Source: Methanoculleus marisnigri
Lineage (GTDB): Archaea; Halobacteriota; Methanomicrobia; Methanomicrobiales; Methanoculleaceae
NCBI GenBank assembly: GCA_002503885.1
Contig: DASQ01000152.1
Span: 1 to 17,463 of the forward strand
Direction: 5' to 3'
DNA: 17,463 bases
Shown here: piece by piece, positions 8,459 through 15,270 of the stretch
How positions within the stretch are numbered: the first letter of the stretch is position 1
Layout of the letters: each line of letters starts with the position of its first letter
Made by a program: the position numbers and the translations under genes
The notes under the pieces: model-generated
The model's database searches: none
What the model was told of the DNA's origin: nothing
What the model saw: the letters and a program-made list of their open reading frames with translations, nothing else

Positions 8459-9064
8459 TCAGAAACCTTCGTTCATGATCCGATTGAGCTCTGAGCGCTT
8501 GATTCGCCAGGATCCCCCGCACTTGACCGCGGCGATCCGATCTTCCCTGATGAACTCCCGGATCCGGCCGGGGGTGAAGTTCAGGGTCGAGGCAACGTCG
8601 TCGACAGTGAGCATCGCATCGCCCGCGCTCTGGTGGTGGCCGCACCCGATCGTCTCCCAGTCCTCGTCCGGCATCATGATGGTGATGACCGGTTCGCCGT
8701 CGTCTCCCGGGGAGACCGTGGCTTTGAAGGTGAGGGTGGGGACGAGGCCGTTCTGGTAGAGGCTGACCTGAAACTCGAACTCCTCCTCGGTCGTCGTCAG
8801 GGCTTTATCCCTGAACGCATGAAGGGTGTCCCATAAGTTCTCCGTGACGGTATCCTGCGGGATGTTTGTAAACGGCACCATACTCTGCGCGGCCCGTGCC
8901 GAGACCGCGAGGGGGAGGGTGATGCCCATGTCCCTTCCCATCCGGGTGATCTCGATCAGATCCCCGTCGTCGATAGCATCCTGCCGGGCCTTCCTCTGCT
9001 GCTCCGGGTCCGCCAGCCCCCAGGTGTCGGCTGGTGTCTGTAATCGCACTCTTCTTATCTCCAT
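8459..9064 (-). CDS. DUF6573-like protein with C-terminal helix-turn-helix
   Basis: The 201-residue product has two parts. Residues 15-140 resemble DUF6573: QDAIDDGDLIEITRMGRDMG, ITLPLAVSARA, a LWD-containing helix, and a strand region FEFQVSLYQNG then TLTFKATVSPGDDGEP. Its molecular function is unknown to me; members are often on accessory or conjugative DNA. Residues 150-198 form an excisionase/MerR-like DNA-binding domain: MLTVDDVASTLNFTPGRIRE, then GGSWRIKRSELNRIM. That makes a transcription regulator or an accessory-element factor plausible. The ATG at 9064 has GGAG 10 bases upstream (complement at 9075-9078). The gene is divergent from the CARF-like cassette across 307 bases containing a palindrome, so regulation of that cassette is an attractive but untested idea. 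Confidence 0.7.
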   Translation of the reverse strand: MEIRRVRLQTPADTWGLADPEQQRKARQDAIDDGDLIEITRMGRDMGITLPLAVSARAAQSMVPFTNIPQDTVTENLWDTLHAFRDKALTTTEEEFEFQVSLYQNGLVPTLTFKATVSPGDDGEPVITIMMPDEDWETIGCGHHQSAGDAMLTVDDVASTLNFTPGRIREFIREDRIAAVKCGGSWRIKRSELNRIMNEGF

Positions 9065-9162
9065 GGATCATATTCTCCGGGGTAATTTCGCGCTCTTCTA
9101 TACCACTATAGGGATACCGATCATAAAAGATTTACCAAATATTTCGCGAGATTTTGCGATTT

Positions 9163-9176
9163 CTTTAGCGCTAAAG
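9163..9176. promoter_or_regulatory. Perfect 14-bp palindrome, candidate operator
   Basis: CTTTAGCGCTAAAG reads identically on both strands. It lies between two divergently transcribed genes, about 100 bases from the minus-strand start and about 195 from the plus-strand start. One of the two flanking genes encodes a helix-turn-helix protein. Operator function is inferred from symmetry and location only. Confidence 0.4.
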
Positions 9177-9342
9177 GCTTATTCTAAGAACCCCGGCAGT
9201 GAATTGCGGCCATAATTTTGCAGAACTCCGGACACAACTCCAGGAGAAACGAGTATGGAGCATATAAGCGCAAAATAGCAAAGAATCAGGCCCAAAACCC
9301 CGGCCGTGAACTCCAATCCAGGGAGAGGGGCCCCGACAAAGC

Positions 9343-9350
9343 CTATATAG
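9343..9350 (+). promoter_or_regulatory. TATA box for the CARF-PIN-HAD cassette
   Basis: CTATATAG is preceded by a CGACAAA stretch that could serve as a transcription factor B recognition element. Its centre is about 26 bases before the GTG at 9372, so the transcript could start at or next to the initiation codon. Confidence 0.55.
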
Positions 9351-9371
9351 AAGCAGGGTGAGTCTTGAGCA

Positions 9372-9884
9372 GTGATCTCCCCCGTGACACCCGCCTCCGG
9401 CGATGCCTACATAACACTACTCGGACGCTCAACATGGGCGCTCGTCAACGCCTATCATGCAGTCCTGCGGGAGAAGGGGTTGCGCCCGAAACGGGTCTCT
9501 ATCGTCACCGAAGAGCCCTACGCGGGAGATGCATCGACCGCAGCCGAGGCAATCCGGATAGTCTCCGAGGGATACGGGTTCGTTCCGGAGGTCCAGGTGG
9601 AGGTCCTGCCCGAAGCGGACTTTGTACGGGCGGGGCAGACGATCCGCTCGCTTGCCGGAGACCTTATCGGGCAGGGGTTCCGCGTGGCGATCGATATCAC
9701 CTCCGGGAGGAAGGTCACGGTCGCCGGGGCGCTTATCGCGGTCACGCTCGCGGGACTTGATCTCCGGCACATCTACTACCTCGCCATGAAGAGTACCGAC
9801 GACGTAGCAAAGCCGTACATGATGATCCCACACCAGATCCAGGAGATCCGGGATATCATGGAGGATGCGGGGGTGAGGCCATGA
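9372..9884 (+). CDS. Stand-alone CARF-like ligand-sensing protein
   Basis: The 170-residue product has one Rossmann-like domain with the features of CARF domains. A first strand and loop, AYITLLGRSTWALVNAY (12-28), is followed by strand RVSIVTEE (41-48), strand EVQVEVLP (73-80), and the diagnostic fourth strand and loop VAIDITSGRKVTVAGALIAV (105-124). Then come a helix and strand LRHIYYLAM (131-139). The D-I-T-S-G-R-K motif corresponds to the D-[IL]-T-G-G-[TR]-K ligand-binding loop of CARF proteins, which sense cyclic oligoadenylates in type III CRISPR systems. There is no fused effector; the effector appears to be the next gene, overlapping by ATGA. I chose the GTG at 9372; a second in-frame GTG at 9384 is possible. 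A G-rich AGGGTGA lies about 10 bases upstream. The ligand is unknown. No cas10 is in the window. Confidence 0.72.
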   Translation: MISPVTPASGDAYITLLGRSTWALVNAYHAVLREKGLRPKRVSIVTEEPYAGDASTAAEAIRIVSEGYGFVPEVQVEVLPEADFVRAGQTIRSLAGDLIGQGFRVAIDITSGRKVTVAGALIAVTLAGLDLRHIYYLAMKSTDDVAKPYMMIPHQIQEIRDIMEDAGVRP

Positions 9885-10888
9885 ACGATGCGATCATCAG
9901 GGAGGACGAGTTGCAGGTTCTTCTCAACAGTCTCGACGAGATCCGCGTCTCGTACCCGCTCTACGAGGAGGACTTCCTCGTCGCACGCCCCGAAGGGACC
10001 GGCTTCCGGATCGAACTGCCCGCGTCCCCTGAGACCTTCCAGGGCTGGCTCACCGCGTACGGACCGATGACCGGCGAACTCCCCACCTACGCCGATCTCC
10101 AGGAATGCATGTTTGCAAGCGGAATCGCACGCTACGTGAACCAGGCCGCTTTTGATGCGATGCTCACATCCTACGGGCAGCTCAAGAAGACCGTCTTCTT
10201 CGGCCTGGATACGAACCTCTTCTACCACGGTTTTGCATCGAACAACCCGGAGATCAATCACTCCTCTTACCTGATCGTCGATACCGTCCGGGATGAGATC
10301 GCGTACGCCATCAACCGCAAGTACCCGGCAAAGCTGATCGGAGAGATGACGGCACACGCGCCCGGCTACCGGGAGTTGATCGGGGAACTCGAGAACAAGC
10401 GGATGAAACGGTCCCGGAAAGCGGCGTACCTCGCGCTGAAAGAGTATCGGACTATCCGCGACCGGGCGATGGAGATCGCGGCGCCGGGCCCCCACACGCA
10501 TCTTTCCGAGGAGAACGACCGTAACATCGTGCGGGCGCTCCGGAAGTTCGAGGAAGAGCGGTATGCCCTCCCGGTTCTTCTCACCGCGGACATCTACATG
10601 GCAGACCTCTGCATGGCCGAGGGGCTCGAGTACTTCTACTTTGACCGCCCATACAGACAGGAGGCAACAACCTGCACGGCGCCGGCGTTTCGGCGGTTGC
10701 TCTTTGACCTCGCCGCCGTCTTCGGGTTCGTCGGATGCAACGGTTTCACGATCTTCGGTGAGTACGGCGGGAAGGGCAACGACCTGGACGAACTGAAGGT
10801 GCGCTTCGGAGACGATGTGGCCTACCGTGCATTTACAAGGGAACTGGAGATATGCAGGCGACTCTCAGCACTCGGCATAACAAGATAG
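9881..10888 (+). CDS. PIN-like nuclease, probable effector of the CARF-like sensor
   Basis: This is a 335-residue soluble protein. Residues 1-100 are an unassigned N-terminal region. From about 103 a PIN-like RNase fold is visible. The first strand is KTVFFGLDTNLFYHG with Asp110. The second acidic residue is in LIVDTVRDEI (Glu139). An acidic ENDRNIVRAL segment lies near 211-220 (Asp213). The C-terminal motif LLTADIYMADLCMAEGL has Asp237 and Asp242, followed by strand YFYFDRP. These are the usual metal-binding acidic positions of PIN domains. A long helical insertion (about 145-205) and a 75-residue C-terminal extension make it larger than toxin-type VapC (about 130 residues). Its ATG overlaps the stop of the CARF-like gene (ATGA), implying translational coupling and probably equimolar expression. 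RNA cleavage is inferred from the fold; the substrate is unknown. Confidence 0.7.
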   Translation: MNDAIIREDELQVLLNSLDEIRVSYPLYEEDFLVARPEGTGFRIELPASPETFQGWLTAYGPMTGELPTYADLQECMFASGIARYVNQAAFDAMLTSYGQLKKTVFFGLDTNLFYHGFASNNPEINHSSYLIVDTVRDEIAYAINRKYPAKLIGEMTAHAPGYRELIGELENKRMKRSRKAAYLALKEYRTIRDRAMEIAAPGPHTHLSEENDRNIVRALRKFEEERYALPVLLTADIYMADLCMAEGLEYFYFDRPYRQEATTCTAPAFRRLLFDLAAVFGFVGCNGFTIFGEYGGKGNDLDELKVRFGDDVAYRAFTRELEICRRLSALGITR

Positions 10889-11547
10889 AGGCAATCCTCT
10901 GCGACATGGACAACACCCTCTTTGACCTGGTGGGAGCGAAGCGGGAGGCATGCCGGTGCGTGGTCGACTACCTCGGGACCGGAGACCCGGAGACGCTTTT
11001 TTCGCAGTTTCTCCGCGGCATCCACGGGTTTGAGGATCATGCGAACATACGCGACTACCTAAACGATCTCGGGGTCTACGAGCCGGAGACATTCGAGGTT
11101 TGCTGCCGCACCTACGAGGACGTGAAACTCGACGGGGTCACGGCCTATCCGGGCGTTGAAGAGACGCTCCGGTGCCTGGAAGAAGCCGGGATCGGGCTCG
11201 CGGTCGCCACCGACGCAGAGTCGTACCAGGCACGCCGGCGGCTTGAGAAGACCGGGCTCATCGATCACTTCGAGGTCGTGGTGACCCCGGAGATATCGGG
11301 AAGACGAAAACCTGAGCCCGACTCCCTCCTCTACGCCCTCCGACAGCTCGACACGGCTCCGGCGAAGGCGATGATGGTGGGCGACAGCCTGGTCCGCGAC
11401 ATCGCCCCGGGGAGGCTGCTCGGCATGGTGACCGCCTTTGCCGCCTACGGCGACTGGCGCCGGAGCAGCGTAGCGAATGTCGAGGCAGATATCGTCCTTG
11501 CTGAGTTTGCCGAACTCCCGGGCCACGTGGGGATTCTCGGCAGGTAG
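10852..11547 (+). CDS. HAD-superfamily hydrolase (phosphatase-like)
   Basis: The 231-residue product has the four HAD motifs. Motif I is ILCDMDNTLF (Asp18, Asp20). Motif II is LAVATDAES with Thr120. Lysine 153 is in GRRKPEPDSL. Motif IV is MMVGDSLVRDIAPG (Asp178, Asp183). The cap is helical and inserted after motif I, as in phosphoglycolate phosphatase/haloacid dehalogenase-like members. The substrate cannot be read from sequence. The ATG at 10852 lies inside the PIN-like gene, with a 37-base overlap and a purine-rich AAGGGAACTGGAG upstream. This makes it the third gene of the cassette. The stop is only four bases from the end of the convergent methanogenesis marker gene. A function in removing a nucleotide signal or repairing RNA ends would fit the neighbours but is speculation; ordinary metabolite phosphatase activity is equally possible. 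Confidence 0.85.
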   Translation: MQATLSTRHNKIEAILCDMDNTLFDLVGAKREACRCVVDYLGTGDPETLFSQFLRGIHGFEDHANIRDYLNDLGVYEPETFEVCCRTYEDVKLDGVTAYPGVEETLRCLEEAGIGLAVATDAESYQARRRLEKTGLIDHFEVVVTPEISGRRKPEPDSLLYALRQLDTAPAKAMMVGDSLVRDIAPGRLLGMVTAFAAYGDWRRSSVANVEADIVLAEFAELPGHVGILGR

Positions 11548-11551
11548 GGAG

Positions 11552-12406
11552 TCAGCAGAGCGGCGACGGGGACTGCGACCCCGGCACCGGGAGGCGCGCT
11601 CCATGGACGATGATCGGCTGGTCGGTCTCCCCGATCTTTCCAAGAATGATTGTTTTTCCTGCCCGGGTCATCGCGAAGACCGGGATCGACGTCCCCGCCT
11701 GCAGGAGCGCGGTCTTCGCCGCCTCCTCCCGGATATGCTTTGAAGCGCAGGCGGTGAGCAGGTCGGCCGCGCCGGCCATCAGCGCCGCGTCTTCCCGCGA
11801 GATCCCGGTCGTGTGGACGGCGACGATCACGGCGTCGGGGAACCGTTCCCGGATAACCGCCGCCTCGGCGGCAACGGCGGTGGTCACGGCGATCCGCTGG
11901 TAGCCAAGCGTTGTCGCCAGGGCGACACCGGCGGCCTGGTCGATTGCGGCGGTCTCCGGATCGAGGACCACACCCCCGTTCTCCTCGATCCGTGCGATCA
12001 CCTCCAGGATCGGGCTTGTCTTGACGAGCCCCGACATCCGACCGCCGATTCCCTGGATGAGGGCAGGGTTCGTCGCAACCAGCGTCCCGGCCCCGTCGGA
12101 GGCGATCACCGCGGCGTCAAGCTCCCCTCGCCGGATGGCGCTGCTCAGGAGTTCCGAAGCCCCGAAGATGACGAAGTCCGGCCCGGCAAGGACCTCCCGC
12201 TCCGGCGTGCACATCCCGAAGGACCGGATACGCGCCTCGATGTTCTCGCGTATCGCCTCAGGCGTCATCTCCTTGACCGGGCAGGCGAACCGCCGTGCCA
12301 GCGGGCAGTCTTTTATCTGCGGCGTCCCGACCTCGACCACCCGGCCGTTCCGGATCACGACCCGGCACCTGCCGGCGGCTTCTATGATATGCTCGTGGTC
12401 GCTCAT
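11552..12406 (-). CDS. mmp8: Methanogenesis marker protein 8 (DUF2099)
   Basis: The 284-residue product matches the DUF2099/TIGR03275 family, found in methanogens and of unknown biochemical role. Recognisable segments are HIIEAAGRCRVVIRNGRVVE, then CPLARRFACPVKEMTPEAIR, SFGMCTPERE, FGASELLSSAI, SDGAGTLVATNPALIQGIGG, and the C-terminal AKTALLQAGTSIPVFAMTRAG. Cysteines in CPLARRFACP are conserved as I recall the family and could bind metal. The open frame extends 102 codons upstream, but that part is antisense to the zinc-ribbon and acyltransferase genes and is arginine-rich. The ATG at 12406 begins the family-typical sequence and sits about 29 bases below an A/T-rich box with no ribosome-binding site, suggesting a leaderless mRNA. 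Its presence supports assignment of the window to a methanogen. Confidence 0.9.
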   Translation of the reverse strand: MSDHEHIIEAAGRCRVVIRNGRVVEVGTPQIKDCPLARRFACPVKEMTPEAIRENIEARIRSFGMCTPEREVLAGPDFVIFGASELLSSAIRRGELDAAVIASDGAGTLVATNPALIQGIGGRMSGLVKTSPILEVIARIEENGGVVLDPETAAIDQAAGVALATTLGYQRIAVTTAVAAEAAVIRERFPDAVIVAVHTTGISREDAALMAGAADLLTACASKHIREEAAKTALLQAGTSIPVFAMTRAGKTIILGKIGETDQPIIVHGARLPVPGSQSPSPLC

Positions 12407-12430
12407 AGACAGAGTTGGGTGGGTATAGGG

Positions 12431-12440
12431 AAATAATAAT
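12431..12440 (-). promoter_or_regulatory. TATA box for methanogenesis marker 8 gene
   Basis: The minus strand reads ATTATTATTT, centred about 29 bases before the ATG at 12406, in a region shared with the divergent zinc-ribbon gene. The spacing points to a transcript starting within a few bases of the ATG. Confidence 0.5.
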
Positions 12441-12540
12441 GTCTCACCCAGGCCCGGGTAAACGCTTATCAGATAGCCCTTCCTTCTGAGTGTAGAAGAG
12501 CTGATGATATACGAACAGCGGGAAGCCGGGGTGAGGGGAC

Positions 12541-12699
12541 GTGGGCCGGATCTGTAGCCCGTTCGTCGTGATCGAGTGCAGCCGGCAGTGCGGCTTCTCC
12601 CGGATCTACAACGAGCCCAACGAGGAGCAGAGCAGGGAGATCGCCGATACCCAGACCTGCCCCGCCTGCGGCGCCCCGGTCCGGAGAAGGTTTTTCTGA
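12541..12699 (+). CDS. 52-residue zinc-ribbon microprotein
   Basis: The reading frame starts at a GTG preceded by GGTGAGG (12529-12535) at good Shine-Dalgarno spacing. It encodes MGRICSPFVVIECSRQCGFS, then a polar EPNEEQSREIADTQ stretch, then CPACGAPVRRRFF. The cysteine pairs C13-x3-C17 and C40-x2-C43 look like the two knuckles of a zinc ribbon. The stop is 11 bases before the acyltransferase ATG, so the two genes probably share an mRNA. Function is unknown: it could bind nucleic acid or a protein partner. It is easily missed because it is short and lies inside longer spurious frames on both strands. Support comes from the ribosome-binding site, the paired cysteines and the tight spacing. Confidence 0.65.
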   Translation: MGRICSPFVVIECSRQCGFSRIYNEPNEEQSREIADTQTCPACGAPVRRRFF

Positions 12700-12710
12700 C
12701 GGCGGAAACC

Positions 12711-13460
12711 ATGCCGGGGGAGCGTTACCGGGAGATCGACGTCGCCCGGGGCATCGCCGTCGTGACGATGATCCTCTTTCACTCCGCCTTCGACCTCAAC
12801 TTCTTTGGAGTCCTGCCGCTGAACGTCTCCGGCGGGTTCCTCCGGATGCTCGCCTACCTGACCGCATCGACGTTCATCTTCCTGGTCGGGATCTCTTTCA
12901 CCATCAGTTACGCCCGGGCTTCGCAACGGCTCGCCGGGCGTGACCTCCCGCTCAAGTACGTCCGGCGCGGCCTCTCGATATTCGGCTACGGCCTCGTCAT
13001 CACCGCCGTCACCTGGCTCTTCCTGCCGTCGGCCTACATCGTCTTTGGCATCCTGCACTTCATCGGCATCGCAATCGTACTCGCGCCGCTCTTCGTGCGG
13101 TTCGACGCAGAAAAACTCATCATCGCGAGCATCGCCTGCCTCGTCGCGGGCTACGTCACCAACGCCGTTTCAGGGCCGTGGCCTCTCCTCTGGCTTGGCA
13201 TCCATCCCGAATCATTCACGAGCCTCGATTACGTGCCGCTCCTCCCCTGGTTCGGCCTCGTCCTCGTCGGCATGGCCTGCGGGTCTCTCTTCTACCCGGA
13301 CGGGAAGCGGGGCTTTGCGCTCCCGGTAGCGGAGCCGGCGTTCGCCCGGCCCCTCGATTTCCTGGGCCGGCATTCGCTCGTCATCTACTTCCTGCACCAG
13401 CCGCTCATCCTGCTCCTGATCGCGATCCTCGCGCCGGAGGCGGTGCCGGGGTTCTGGTGA
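12711..13460 (+). CDS. DUF1624/HGSNAT-like membrane acyltransferase
   Basis: The 249-residue polytopic membrane protein begins MPGERYREIDVARGIAVVTM, followed by ILFHSAFDLNFFG. This is the hallmark start of the heparan-alpha-glucosaminide N-acetyltransferase catalytic domain family (DUF1624), with its conserved histidine in the first membrane helix. About seven hydrophobic helices follow, including TASTFIFLVGISFTISYARA, GYGLVITAVTWLFLP and FGILHFIGIAIVLAP. The C-terminal signature is LDFLGRHSLVIYFLHQPLIL. Such proteins move acyl groups across the membrane onto sugars or other envelope components; the acceptor here is unknown. An open frame reaches back to 12576, but it overlaps the zinc-ribbon gene and lacks the family sequence, so I chose the ATG at 12711. 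It forms a two-gene unit with the microprotein. Confidence 0.85.
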   Translation: MPGERYREIDVARGIAVVTMILFHSAFDLNFFGVLPLNVSGGFLRMLAYLTASTFIFLVGISFTISYARASQRLAGRDLPLKYVRRGLSIFGYGLVITAVTWLFLPSAYIVFGILHFIGIAIVLAPLFVRFDAEKLIIASIACLVAGYVTNAVSGPWPLLWLGIHPESFTSLDYVPLLPWFGLVLVGMACGSLFYPDGKRGFALPVAEPAFARPLDFLGRHSLVIYFLHQPLILLLIAILAPEAVPGFW

Positions 13461-13581
13461 GGAGGATCCGGGTCTTTACGAGGAACATGTTCCTGCAGGG
13501 CCAAAAGTTTGAGCAGCGAGGGTGTAGGGAGGGGCCGATGAAGAGTGACTACCATTCCGATAGGAACTTGAGCACTGTCAG

Positions 13582-13615
13582 GTGAGGGGAGAGGGGCATG
13601 CCCTCCGCCCCTCAC
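13582..13615. terminator. Hairpin between convergent acyltransferase and ade genes
   Basis: GTGAGGGG (13582-13589) pairs with CCCCTCAC (13608-13615), and GAGGG (13591-13595) with CCCTC (13601-13605), leaving a short bulge and a five-base loop. The stem includes the stop codon of adenine deaminase. It could work for both converging transcripts. No T-run follows it on either strand. Confidence 0.45.
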
Positions 13616-15270
13616 TCAGAGAAGAGCGGGACGTCCGCAAAGGCCCGGACGTCAAAGACCCCCCGCTCCGTGACCCGGATCTCGGGAATGACGGTCAGGG
13701 CGAGGAACGAGAGGTACATGAAGGGGTTCGCGACTGCCCCGAGCCGCCGGGCATGCTCCTCGAGAGCCGCGAGCCGCCGCACGACCTCGGCGTGGGGGAG
13801 CGCCGACATCAGCCCGGCGCACTCGAGGGGGAGCGCGGTCACGTCGCTATTAGAGACCACCGCGAGCCCTCCTCCGAGCCGGACCACCTCGCCGACGGCG
13901 CGGACGATATCGACGTCACTGACTCCGACGGCGACGATGTTGTGGGAGTCGTGGGAGACCGACCCGGCGAGCGCCCCTTCCTGCAGGCCGAAGCCGTGAA
14001 CGAGCCCGACGCCGGAGCCGCTCGCCCGGTAACGGTCGGTGACGACCGCTTTGAGAATGTCGCGGCCGATGTCCGGGATCCCGGCGGCGTCCACCGGAAA
14101 GCGCAGGTCCCGGGTCGTGATCTGGCCGGGCACGATCCCGATCACCCGCGCCTCTCCCCGGCCGGAAAGAAGGATATCGCGGGGTTCCGGCACGCGGGCG
14201 TGCAGGGGGGCCGCGAGGCAGGCCGGCGGACGGTAACCGGGGTCGATCACCTCGATGCCGCGCTTGAACGTCCGCAGGACGCGGAAACGGTCGAGGTCGT
14301 CGACGACGCAGAAGTCGGCGAGCCTCCCGGGAGCGAGGGCACCCCGATCGTGGAGCCCGAATCGTTCGGCGGCGGAGAGCGTGGCCATACGGAGCGCCAG
14401 TTCGACCTCGAGGCCGGACGCGACCGCAATTCTTACGCAGTCATCGATATGCCCCTTTCCGGCAAGCATGTCGGCATGACGGTCGTCGGTGGCAAAGCAG
14501 CACCGCGGCGCCGTGCAGGCGTTCACGAGCGGCAGGAGGTCCCTGAGGTTGTGCTCCGTCGAGCCTTCCCGGATCATGACGTACATCCCCCGGAGAAGTT
14601 TCTCCCGTGCCTCCGCGAGCGTTGTGCACTCGTGGTCGCTCTGGACCCCGGCGTAGATGTAGGCGTTCAGGTCCTTCCCGGAGAGGAACGGCGCATGACC
14701 GTCGATCACCTCGAAGAGGTCCATCTTCGCCCGGAGGTCCTGGTCGCCTGCGAGGACGCCGGGGACGTTCATCACCTCGGCGAGCCCGATGACCCCCTCC
14801 CGCCCCCGGAACCGGGCGAGGTCGGTGGCGGCAAGCACGGCGCCGCCCGCGTCGAGGGGCGTTGCCGGCACACAGGAGGGGAGCATGACCAGGATATCGA
14901 GCGGCGTCTGCATACTCTCGGCGAGCATATACTCGATCCCCGGCGCTCCGCAGACGTTGGCGATCTCGTGGGGATCGGCAATTACTGTCGTCGTGCCGTG
15001 GCGAAGGACGAGCCGGGCATACTCGGCCGGCGCGAGGAGAGAACTCTCGATGTGGACGTGGGCGTCGATCAGCCCGGGCACCACACAGGCCCCCGCGAGG
15101 TCGTACTCCCGCTCCGCTTCATACTCCCCGAGGCCGACGACATAGCCGTCCTTCATCGCAAAGTCCACGCGCTCCCAGATGCACGCGAACGGGTTGAAGA
15201 CCTCAGCCCCGGAGAAGACGGCATCCGCCGGTTCAAGCCCCCGCGCCGCCGCGAGTCCAGTCGGGATCAG
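13612..15270 (-). CDS. ade: Adenine deaminase, probable CTG start
   Basis: This enzyme converts adenine to hypoxanthine and ammonia in purine salvage. Amidohydrolase features are clear: GLIDAHVHIESS with the metal histidines, TTTVIADPHEIANVCG, LAEVMNVPGV, FLSGKDLNAYIYAGVQSDHE, CFATDDRHADM, then the C-terminal SVSHDSHNIVAVGVSD and MYLSFLALTVIPEIRVT. The ATG-initiated frame at 15168-15166 would give 518 residues but cuts off the N-terminal strand region. Upstream, in frame, the sequence LIPTGLAAARGLEPADAVFS matches the usual N-terminus (ARG.EPADLV). No ATG, GTG or TTG precedes it. A CTG at 15270 lies 6 bases after a perfect GGAGGT (complement at 15277-15282) and overlaps the upstream stop as CTGA. 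Starting there gives 552 residues, normal for the family. The product should be cytoplasmic and Mn- or Fe-dependent. Confidence 0.9.
   Translation of the reverse strand: MIPTGLAAARGLEPADAVFSGAEVFNPFACIWERVDFAMKDGYVVGLGEYEAEREYDLAGACVVPGLIDAHVHIESSLLAPAEYARLVLRHGTTTVIADPHEIANVCGAPGIEYMLAESMQTPLDILVMLPSCVPATPLDAGGAVLAATDLARFRGREGVIGLAEVMNVPGVLAGDQDLRAKMDLFEVIDGHAPFLSGKDLNAYIYAGVQSDHECTTLAEAREKLLRGMYVMIREGSTEHNLRDLLPLVNACTAPRCCFATDDRHADMLAGKGHIDDCVRIAVASGLEVELALRMATLSAAERFGLHDRGALAPGRLADFCVVDDLDRFRVLRTFKRGIEVIDPGYRPPACLAAPLHARVPEPRDILLSGRGEARVIGIVPGQITTRDLRFPVDAAGIPDIGRDILKAVVTDRYRASGSGVGLVHGFGLQEGALAGSVSHDSHNIVAVGVSDVDIVRAVGEVVRLGGGLAVVSNSDVTALPLECAGLMSALPHAEVVRRLAALEEHARRLGAVANPFMYLSFLALTVIPEIRVTERGVFDVRAFADVPLFSE

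Larger units (their letters stand above)
9065..9371. other. Intergenic region between divergent HTH and CARF-like genes
   Basis: This 307-base stretch has no credible gene and is clearly more AT-rich than its flanks. It holds TATA-like sequences on both strands (about 9097-9113 for the minus gene, 9343-9350 and perhaps 9261-9268 for the plus gene). It also holds a perfect palindrome (9163-9176) and an imperfect 17-base direct repeat (9189-9205 and 9296-9312, 15 of 17 identical). It looks like a shared regulatory region. Confidence 0.6.

Noticed and set aside
9065..9371. CRISPR repeats or cas remnants beside the CARF-like gene
   Set aside because: Only one imperfect pair of 17-base repeats is present, with no array and no cas coding sequence.
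12407..12712. N-terminal 102-codon extension of the methanogenesis marker 8 frame
   Set aside because: It is Arg/Ser-rich, antisense to the zinc-ribbon gene, and crosses the promoter; the family sequence begins at the ATG at 12406.
13538..13585. Possible 15-residue peptide gene after the acyltransferase, with GGAGGGG upstream
   Set aside because: Too short to judge, no sequence features, and lies in the terminal region between convergent genes.
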